DNA of 12,385 nt from Deltaproteobacteria bacterium. GTDB taxonomy: Bacteria; Desulfobacterota; Desulfuromonadia; Geobacterales; Geobacteraceae. Position numbers and translations under genes: made by a program. Of the stretch, positions 7,197 to 12,385 are shown in pieces. The notes beneath the pieces are model-generated. The model searched no databases, was not told the DNA's origin, and saw nothing but the letters and a program-made list of their open reading frames with translations. The stretch is taken from positions 1-12,385 of the forward strand of contig JAJZQA010000035.1 of assembly GCA_021810985.1 (NCBI GenBank), read 5' to 3'. The first letter of the stretch is position 1. Every line of letters starts with the position of its first letter.

Positions 7197-7315
7197 CCAA
7201 TTCCATATCAAGGCCCTCTCAGCGTTGGCTCGTCTTCGGCTGCTCAACGTACTCTTCAGTACGCCTCGCAGCCTCAATCCTCGCCGCCTTGAGATCATCC
7301 TTGATCTGGAATTGG
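7197..7315. repeat. 119-base concentric inverted-repeat element (REP/MITE-like)
   Basis: The ends, 7197-7213 and 7299-7315, are inverted copies matching at 16 of 17 positions (CCAATTCCATATCAAGG against CCAATTCCAGATCAAGG). Inside, three further inverted arms share the same centre near 7255: TCTCA/TGAGA (7217-7221 with 7290-7294), GGCTGC/GCAGCC (7238-7243 with 7268-7273) and CGTACT/AGTACG (7248-7253 with 7258-7263, loop CTTC). The single strand can therefore fold into one long interrupted hairpin. It begins 3 bases after the mqnE stop and separates mqnE from mqnC, which would otherwise be close neighbours. It encodes no convincing protein. It looks like a miniature mobile or REP-type intergenic repeat; copy number elsewhere in the genome cannot be seen here. 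Confidence 0.75.
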
Positions 7316-7321
7316 TATAAG
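7313..7321 (+). promoter_or_regulatory. Extended -10 element at the repeat's right end
   Basis: TGGTATAAG is a TGn extended -10 with a 5 of 6 match to TATAAT (7316-7321), formed where the right terminus of the inverted-repeat element meets the mqnC leader. No recognisable -35 lies 16-18 bases upstream, which extended -10 promoters can tolerate. Transcription would start near 7328, about 48 bases before mqnC. Confidence 0.35.
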
Positions 7322-7375
7322 GCGTAATTCTATTAGTGCCGCCAGGCAGCAGCAGGTCCGGAAGGGGAAAGCCCA

Positions 7376-8449
7376 TTGCATTCATTTCTGGGAAAATGCG
7401 CGGAGCGCCTGGAAAACGGGAGCCCGTTGAACAGGCAGGAGGCCCTGCGGATCTTCGAGGAAGCTGATTTCCTGGCAGTCGGGAAACTTGCCGACCGGGT
7501 GCGGCGGCGGCTTCATCCGGAAAAGATCGTTACCTTTGTGGTTGACCGGAACGTGAACTACAGCAACATCTGTGTTTCCCGCTGCCGCTTTTGCGCCTTC
7601 TACCGTGATGAGGGGGCAGCCGGCTCCTACCTCTTGTCACAGGAGGAGATCTGTCGTAAGGTTGAAGAGCTGGTGTCGCAGGGCGGGACCCAGCTGCTCA
7701 TGCAGGGCGGGCTCCATCCCCAGCTGGGTATTGCGTATTTTGAGGAGCTGTTCCGGGCCATCAAGAAACGTTTTCCGCGGATCCGGAATCACTCGCTGTC
7801 CCCGGCCGAGATTACCCACATTGCCCGAATTTCCGGCCTGACCATCGCGACAACACTCCGCCGCCTGCGGGAGGCGGGGCTTGATTCGATTCCCGGAGGC
7901 GGTGCCGAGATCCTGGTGGACCGGGTGCGTACCGAGATCTCGCCGGACAAGATCGGCTGGGAAGAGTGGGCGGAAGTGATGCGCGAAGCCGCCCGCCAGG
8001 GGCTGCCGACTACGGCGACCATGATGTTCGGCACTCTCGAACAGCCCGCGGAGATCGTGGAACACCTGTTTCGCATCAGGGAATTGCAGGCGCAGGGCGG
8101 GACCTTCAGCGCTTTTATCCCCTGGACCTACCAGCCGGGAAACACCGAGTTGGGCGGCGTTAGCGCTTCCGGTGTCGAGTATCTGAAAGTGCTGGCCCTG
8201 TCGCGCCTCGTACTGGACAACATCCCCAATATCCAGGCCAGTTGGGTGACCCAGGGGGCGAAACTCGCCCAGGTCGCGCTCTTTTTCGGCGCCAATGACC
8301 TGGGGGGGACAATGCTGGAGGAAAACGTCGTGGCCGCGGCCGGCTGTTCCTTTCGTATTACCCGGGAGGAACTGATTGACCTGATCAGGGGTGCGGGTTT
8401 TGTCCCGGCCCAACGGACCACCGACTATAAAATCGTACAATTCTATTGA
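7376..8449 (+). CDS. mqnC: Cyclic dehypoxanthine futalosine synthase MqnC (radical SAM)
   Basis: A 357-residue radical-SAM enzyme that cyclises dehypoxanthine futalosine to the spiro intermediate, the step after MqnB in the futalosine pathway. The motif CVSRCRFC gives cluster ligands Cys66, Cys70 and Cys73, preceded by DRNVNYSNI. LLMQGGLHPQLG (107-118) and the C-terminal LAQVALFFGANDLGGTMLEE identify MqnC. It is a clear paralogue of MqnE: both have LDS(I/L)PGGGAEI and aligned C-terminal halves. The start codon is TTG 7376, supported by AGGGG (7363-7367) 8 bases upstream and by the lack of any suitable ATG near the conserved N-terminus. It is separated from mqnE by 181 bases, mostly the inverted-repeat element, so it may be expressed partly from its own promoter. 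Confidence 0.94.
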   Translation: MHSFLGKCAERLENGSPLNRQEALRIFEEADFLAVGKLADRVRRRLHPEKIVTFVVDRNVNYSNICVSRCRFCAFYRDEGAAGSYLLSQEEICRKVEELVSQGGTQLLMQGGLHPQLGIAYFEELFRAIKKRFPRIRNHSLSPAEITHIARISGLTIATTLRRLREAGLDSIPGGGAEILVDRVRTEISPDKIGWEEWAEVMREAARQGLPTTATMMFGTLEQPAEIVEHLFRIRELQAQGGTFSAFIPWTYQPGNTELGGVSASGVEYLKVLALSRLVLDNIPNIQASWVTQGAKLAQVALFFGANDLGGTMLEENVVAAAGCSFRITREELIDLIRGAGFVPAQRTTDYKIVQFY

Positions 8450-8519
8450 GACCGCCGTTCTCGGGTGGGGCGCATTCCGCGTCTTCACCTGAAGTTACCG
8501 ACCGGCGGGGAAGGACATA

Positions 8520-9659
8520 ATGAAACAGCAACAAGACATTCGACCGAAAATGATAGAATCGCGGGAAGCTCTGCAACGGCTGGTGGAAAAGCTTGCCGGG
8601 GAAACCGTGCTTGCCTGGGACCTGGAGGCAGATTCGCTCCATCATTATCGGGAAAAGGTCTGTTTGATACAGATTGCAACTTCCAGCGAGGTTTTTCTGG
8701 TCGATCCGCTGGCGGTCCCGGATCTTTCACCTTTGGCTGCGCTGTTGGAAAATCCGGCCATTCGCAAGGTTTTCCATGGCGCCGATTACGATATCCGCTC
8801 CCTCTACCGGGATTTTTCCCTGAGTGTCCATAATCTTTTCGACACCATGATTGCCTGTCAGTTGCTGGGTGAGAAAGAAGTCGGCCTGGCCGCGGTGCTG
8901 AAAAAACGTTTCGGCGCCGAATTGGACAAGCGCTATCAGAAGGCCGATTGGAGCCGGAGGCCGCTGGATGCGGGCATGATCGCCTATGCTGCCGCGGACA
9001 CGCTGTTTCTTGTCGCCCTCTATCGGCAGCTGGAAAAGGAGCTTGCTGCCCGCGGCAGGCTTTCCTGGGTGGAAGAAGAGTGCCTGCTTCTCTCCGAAGT
9101 CCGTGCCGCCGACCGTGATGGCGAGCCGTTTTTTCTGCGCTTCAAAGGGGCAAACAGGATGGATCGGCGGACCCTTGCGGTGCTCGAGGAACTGCTGCGT
9201 TTCCGGGATGACCGGGCGCGACATTCCGATCGGCCGCCGTTCAAAATCCTCTCCAACGAGACGATGCGGGAGCTGGCGGAAAAAAAACCCTCAACTCTGC
9301 AGGATATGGCTGGGGTTCCGGGGCTGCCGGCCCGCTCGATCGAGCGGTATGGCCGGGATATTTTGAAAGCGGTGGCGCAAGGATGTGCTGTTCCGGAGGA
9401 TCAGCTGCCGGTCATGGTTCGTTCCGTAAGGCCGGAAAGGGATGCGGAAAGGGAAGAGCGCTTGAAACAGTTGAAGCGTTGGCGGGAGGGAAAAGCGCTG
9501 GCGTTGGGAATCGATGCCGGGATCCTCGTCAACAACGCCTTGCTGGAAAGCCTGGCAAGGGAAGTTCCTCGGACCCTGAACGATCTGAACGCTTTTCCAG
9601 TGCTGCGGAATTGGCAGAAAAGCGAGCTGGGCGAGGAACTTTTGAGTATGCTCCACTAA
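8520..9659 (+). CDS. rnd: Ribonuclease D (3'-5' exoribonuclease)
   Basis: A 379-residue RNase D, close to the 375 residues of the E. coli enzyme, which trims 3' ends of tRNA precursors and other structured RNAs. The DEDDy exonuclease domain occupies about 12-175: Asp34 and Glu36 in WDLEAD, Asp91 in HGADYDIRSL, and Tyr156 with Asp160 in AYAAADTLFL. DWSRRPL (143-149) is also typical. Two HRDC domains follow: about 214-287, containing RTLAVLEELLRFRDDRAR, and about 305-378, so the architecture is the full RNase D form. The start ATG 8520 has GAAGGA 5 bases upstream. It follows mqnC by 70 bases in the same direction, with no evident terminator between, so it may be read through from the menaquinone operon. 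It converges with the next gene. Confidence 0.92.
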   Translation: MKQQQDIRPKMIESREALQRLVEKLAGETVLAWDLEADSLHHYREKVCLIQIATSSEVFLVDPLAVPDLSPLAALLENPAIRKVFHGADYDIRSLYRDFSLSVHNLFDTMIACQLLGEKEVGLAAVLKKRFGAELDKRYQKADWSRRPLDAGMIAYAAADTLFLVALYRQLEKELAARGRLSWVEEECLLLSEVRAADRDGEPFFLRFKGANRMDRRTLAVLEELLRFRDDRARHSDRPPFKILSNETMRELAEKKPSTLQDMAGVPGLPARSIERYGRDILKAVAQGCAVPEDQLPVMVRSVRPERDAEREERLKQLKRWREGKALALGIDAGILVNNALLESLAREVPRTLNDLNAFPVLRNWQKSELGEELLSMLH

Positions 9660-9666
9660 CTGTTCT

Positions 9667-10374
9667 TTAGGAAGTTTTTTTCCCGGAATCGGCTGGCTCT
9701 TCGTCGGCAAAAATCATTTCGAATTCTTTGTCAAAATCTTCCAGGTTGGGCTGCGGTTTTTTCTCCGTTGCGGCGGGGGGGGTGAGTTCGTTTTCCATGC
9801 CGAAAATGTCTTCCCGCGCTGATTCCGGTGCGAAATCAAAATCGCTGGTGCCGAAAGAGCCGAAATCATCCTCTTCATTCAGCGCAATTTCGCCGAATTG
9901 CTTGTTTTCGCCAGCGATGCTTTCCGGTTCTAAAATCCTTTCGTAGGCATCCAGACCCGAATCGGCTGCATCGAATTGAATATCCCAGCTTGAAGCTTGC
10001 GACTCCTCTTCCTCCGGTTCCCCAAAGGAAAAATCATCCTCCGTTGCTTCATCGGCTTTCGGGCTGATGTCCTCTTCCGTGAGTGCCGGTTCGTCGGAAT
10101 AAGAAAAGCCCGTGAACCCCTTATCCTTCACGCTCTCCTGAGGCGCAGCGGGGAAGCCGAGATCAAAGCTTTCATGGAGATTTTCCTGCTGGACAGCTGT
10201 CGGTGGCGCGACCGGGGGGGGCGACTGCACAGGTAGTTCCGTAGCAACCGCGGCAGCGGGACGCAGCACCGCACTGATGCGGTGGGTCTTTTTGAAAGAA
10301 CCGAGTTCCGCGCCGCATTTCTTGCAGGCATTGAGAAACTCGAAGCTGTTGTATCCACATTTTGGACATTTCAT
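9667..10374 (-). CDS. Zinc-ribbon protein with acidic FG-rich tail, function unknown
   Basis: A 235-residue protein that I do not recognise by function. The N-terminus is a zinc ribbon: Cys3, Cys6, Cys17 and Cys20 (CPKCGYNSFEFLNACKKCG). A proline-rich linker (about 52-62) is followed by a long acidic tail with repeated Phe-Gly or Phe-x-Phe in Asp/Glu-rich context (DDFSFGEPEEEE, FGSFGTSDFDFA, EDIFGMENE, FEMIFADEE). No membrane segment or signal peptide is visible, so it should be cytoplasmic and largely disordered after the ribbon. AAAGGAG lies 8 bases before ATG 10374, a strong ribosome-binding site. It is the last gene of a unit with prmA and rsmE, 24 bases after rsmE. That context suggests a link to translation or RNA, but this is inference only. 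Confidence 0.8.
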   Translation of the reverse strand: MKCPKCGYNSFEFLNACKKCGAELGSFKKTHRISAVLRPAAAVATELPVQSPPPVAPPTAVQQENLHESFDLGFPAAPQESVKDKGFTGFSYSDEPALTEEDISPKADEATEDDFSFGEPEEEESQASSWDIQFDAADSGLDAYERILEPESIAGENKQFGEIALNEEDDFGSFGTSDFDFAPESAREDIFGMENELTPPAATEKKPQPNLEDFDKEFEMIFADEEPADSGKKTS

Positions 10375-10398
10375 GTCAGGATCTCCTTTGTTTCCTTC

Positions 10399-11139
10399 TT
10401 ACCCGATGTCACCCCAATAAAATTGCAAAACAGCCAGCAGGGCTATTCCGGCTGTTTCGGTCCTGAGTATTCTCGAACCGAGTGTCACCGGGATGAAGCC
10501 GGCCCGGGTAGCCTCGGCAACCTCATCCGCTGACAAGCCACCCTCCGGTCCGACCATGATTGCGACGGAGTCGGGGAGCGGCAGGGAGCCGAGTACCGAC
10601 TTGAGCCGGTTGGCCTTTTCCTCTTCCCAGAGCAGGAGCTTTACCGTCTGGTCCGCGGACGCGAGAAGTTCCGCGAAATTCATCACCGGCCGGAGTTCGG
10701 GAATCGCCGTCCGGTTGGATTGACGAGCCGCCTCGGCGACAATCCGCCGCCAGCGTCCCAGGCGCTCGACTTCCCGGTCCCGCGGCAACTGGGCAATGGA
10801 CCGTCCGGCCACGAACGGGGCCAGGGCATCGACACCCAGTTCCGTACACTTCTGCAAAATGAATTCCATCTTGCTGCCCTTTGGTAAGCCCTGATAGAGC
10901 GTAATTAAAGGGCCGGGCGGCCTTTCCGGTTCCGAGGAGCTTTCCTCCAGGCGGATTACAAGATTTTCCTTGGCGATGCTTTCGATCACGCCCACGTGAC
11001 GCCGGCCTATTCCGTCGGATAACAGCACGCGAGTGCCGATTTTCAGTCGCAGAACCCGCGTCATGTGACAAAAAAGGTTACCGGTAATAACCGCGGTGGT
11101 ATCTCTGATGGCATTTTCGTCGATAAAGAATCGTCGCAT
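10399..11139 (-). CDS. rsmE: 16S rRNA (uracil1498-N3)-methyltransferase RsmE
   Basis: A 246-residue SPOUT-class methyltransferase that methylates N3 of U1498 in 16S rRNA, near the ribosomal decoding and P-site region. The N-terminal PUA-like domain starts MRRFFI and contains CHMTRVLRLKIG (24-35). The trefoil-knot SAM-binding domain shows KMEFILQKCTELGV (90-103), EAARQSNR (136-143), VGPEGG (196-201) and LGSRILRTETA (220-230), all hallmarks of RsmE. Its ATG at 11139 follows directly on the prmA TGA with no bases between, so translation is probably coupled. The prmA-rsmE adjacency is common in bacteria and supports both calls. Confidence 0.96.
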   Translation of the reverse strand: MRRFFIDENAIRDTTAVITGNLFCHMTRVLRLKIGTRVLLSDGIGRRHVGVIESIAKENLVIRLEESSSEPERPPGPLITLYQGLPKGSKMEFILQKCTELGVDALAPFVAGRSIAQLPRDREVERLGRWRRIVAEAARQSNRTAIPELRPVMNFAELLASADQTVKLLLWEEEKANRLKSVLGSLPLPDSVAIMVGPEGGLSADEVAEATRAGFIPVTLGSRILRTETAGIALLAVLQFYWGDIG

Positions 11140-12066
11140 TCAAGTGTTCCGTGCGAAGACGAGGCAACTCCACTCGCCCTCGCGGCAAACCTCCGTCAGA
11201 GTCATGTTGCTGTTCGCGTAGCCGTCGATCACCATGGTTTCTTTCTCAATGAGAATGCCCGACAGCACGAGCAAGCCACCCGGATTCAGGCGAGCGATTA
11301 AATCCGGCGCCATGCGAACGAGATCTTCCGCCAGGATATTGGCCAGGACGATATCGAAACTGCCGCTGATCATGGCAAGGGGCGTATCGCTGACGCTTAC
11401 CTGCTCCGCAACCCCGTTCAGGAGACAATTCTCCTGAGCAACCTTCACCGCCTCCGGGTCGATATCGACCGCGGAAATGTGCGAAATTCCAAGTTTTGCT
11501 GCTGCAATGGTGAGTATACCCGAACCGGTTCCCACATCAAGCGTCGTTAATAATTTTTCCTTGCCACGGTGGCCGGAGAGAATTTTCTCCAGAACGGTGA
11601 GACAGAGCATGGTCGTCGGGTGCGTGCCGGTACCAAAGGCCATCCCAGGGTCAATCTCCAGCAGAATATCATCCGGGCCGGCCGGAAAATCTTCCCAGGT
11701 CGGTTTTATCACCAGGTTTTTCCCGACCCGCAGCGGCTTGAAGTGTTCCTTCCAGCTGGTACTCCAATCTTCATCGGTAATTCGGGCAATCGCGGGCTCT
11801 TGATAGCTGAAGCCGGGAAAGTCCGGGCCGATTTTAGCCAGGAACGCTTTGATGATACGAATTTTTTCTTCAAGAGACCCGTCGTCGGGGAAATATGCCG
11901 TTACCGTTTTGTTCGGCGTTTCTTCGAGGGACTCCAGTGAAAAGGTATCCAGGGTGCGATTATCTATTCCTACTCCGCTTGAGGAAAGCTCGATCAGAAA
12001 CTCCGCGATGGTGTCAACCATTGCATCCGGCACTTCGTATGCTAGTTGAATCCATTCTTTTTGCAT
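11140..12066 (-). CDS. prmA: Ribosomal protein L11 methyltransferase PrmA
   Basis: A 308-residue SAM-dependent methyltransferase that trimethylates lysines and the N-terminus of ribosomal protein L11. The N-terminal L11-recognition domain begins MQKEWIQLAYEVP. The linker contains DEDWSTSWKEHFKP (98-111). The catalytic domain has DPGMAFGTGTHPTT (139-152), SAM motif I DVGTGSGILTIAAAKLG (177-193), the acidic DIDPEAV (201-207) and LANILAEDL (241-249). The frame stays open upstream to 12183, but ATG 12066 is the likely start: AAAGGG lies about 9-10 bases before it, it matches where the family begins, and the extra 39 residues look like translated leader. It is the first gene of the prmA-rsmE-zinc-ribbon unit. 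Confidence 0.95.
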   Translation of the reverse strand: MQKEWIQLAYEVPDAMVDTIAEFLIELSSSGVGIDNRTLDTFSLESLEETPNKTVTAYFPDDGSLEEKIRIIKAFLAKIGPDFPGFSYQEPAIARITDEDWSTSWKEHFKPLRVGKNLVIKPTWEDFPAGPDDILLEIDPGMAFGTGTHPTTMLCLTVLEKILSGHRGKEKLLTTLDVGTGSGILTIAAAKLGISHISAVDIDPEAVKVAQENCLLNGVAEQVSVSDTPLAMISGSFDIVLANILAEDLVRMAPDLIARLNPGGLLVLSGILIEKETMVIDGYANSNMTLTEVCREGEWSCLVFARNT

Positions 12067-12210
12067 TATCTTAAACCCTTTCTGCTTGTCGTACTGATAA
12101 ATATTTACGACTGCCATGCGCAGTCGGCTTCTAGGAGCCTGTCGGCGCGAGAAGACTTTCAGGGTAACGTGTAAAAATAGCAAAAGATCTGGCGCCTGAC
12201 AATTAAAACC

Positions 12211-12238
12211 TTGACAAATGATGCCCGATAGCGGTAAT
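12211..12238 (+). promoter_or_regulatory. Rightward promoter candidate
   Basis: A perfect TTGACA (12211-12216) is followed after 16 bases by GGTAAT (12233-12238), a 4 of 6 match to TATAAT. It points out of the window to the right, and no start codon with a convincing ribosome-binding site follows within the visible 140 bases. It could serve a gene or small RNA beyond the edge. Confidence 0.3.
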
Positions 12239-12247
12239 TCTCATTAA

Positions 12248-12277
12248 AATATTTCTTGAGTAAAATCCTTTTTTCAA
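12248..12277 (-). promoter_or_regulatory. Promoter candidate for prmA-rsmE
   Basis: On the minus strand, TTGAAA (plus 12272-12277, 5 of 6) is followed after 18 bases by AATATT (plus 12248-12253, 4 of 6). Transcription would begin near 12241, giving a long leader of about 175 bases before prmA. The match is modest and the long leader argues against it. Confidence 0.25.
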
Positions 12278-12385
12278 TCTTGCTTGATCGAATTATTCCC
12301 GGACGGCAGATTCACTGATAAGGTAATATTTTAATTGGGGAATCTTATTGCATCCTCGTTATTGTGTGGTATATGTTTCCTAGAT

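Larger units (their letters stand above)
12067..12385. other. Right-edge intergenic region upstream of prmA
   Basis: About 319 bases with more A and T than the genes, especially after 12180. I see no gene with a ribosome-binding site. Candidate promoters face both ways (12248-12277 towards prmA, 12211-12238 towards the right edge), so this is probably the shared upstream region of divergent units; the right-hand gene is outside the window. Confidence 0.5.

Noticed and set aside
7191..7385. 64-codon minus-strand open frame across the inverted-repeat element
   Set aside because: Its Arg-rich product simply translates the repeat arms; the hairpin structure explains the sequence better than coding.
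7637..8488. 283-codon minus-strand open frame opposite mqnC
   Set aside because: It is the shadow of a well-supported radical-SAM gene, with no ribosome-binding site or recognisable domain.
9670..9682. T-run after rnd as an intrinsic terminator
   Set aside because: No GC-rich stem precedes it, and it encodes the Lys-Lys near the C-terminus of the opposing protein.
12067..12183. 39-residue N-terminal extension of PrmA
   Set aside because: The ATG at 12066 has a good ribosome-binding site and matches the family start; the extension has no conserved content.

Overview
The window is a chromosomal housekeeping region, GC-rich by eye, and fully packed except for two leader-type gaps. Gene content suggests a deltaproteobacterium of the Geobacter/Desulfuromonas type: futalosine-type menaquinone genes, a two-HRDC RNase D, and a PrmA-RsmE-zinc-ribbon run. 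This is my inference from gene families; no search was run.

Left part (1-4121, minus strand). The 5' end of a short gene resembling the DksA/TraR family enters from the left edge (1-56). Upstream of it lies radA (136-1494), with its own good sigma70-like promoter. Then comes the zinc importer, transcribed znuA (3177-4121), znuC (2434-3186), znuB (1604-2422), with znuA and znuC overlapping by 10 bases. The znuA leader has a TTGACA promoter and a small palindrome at the predicted start site that could be a Zur operator.

Centre (4122-8449, plus strand). A roughly 420-base divergent intergenic region precedes a menaquinone gene group: a UbiA-family prenyltransferase (mqnP type), a UbiX-type flavin prenyltransferase, and two paralogous radical-SAM enzymes, MqnE and MqnC. 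Together they supply one early step, one middle step and two late steps of the futalosine route. The other steps (MqnA, MqnB, MqnD, the UbiD-like decarboxylase) are not in the window. A 119-base element made of concentric inverted repeats sits between mqnE and mqnC. It looks like a REP/MITE-type element, and its right end creates a TGnTATAAG extended -10 just ahead of mqnC, which starts with TTG.

Right part (8450-12385). rnd (plus strand) converges on a minus-strand unit transcribed prmA, rsmE, then a zinc-ribbon protein of unknown function; the rnd and zinc-ribbon stop codons are only 7 bases apart. These genes concern translation and RNA: L11 methylation, 16S rRNA U1498 methylation and RNA 3'-end trimming. 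The last 319 bases are AT-richer and hold candidate promoters in both directions.

I see no CRISPR array, rRNA, tRNA, phage gene or toxin-antitoxin pair. I found no clearly new biological system. The most unusual items are the hairpin element inside the menaquinone operon, the zinc-uptake genes lying next to a DksA-like gene, and the acidic FG-rich zinc-ribbon protein.
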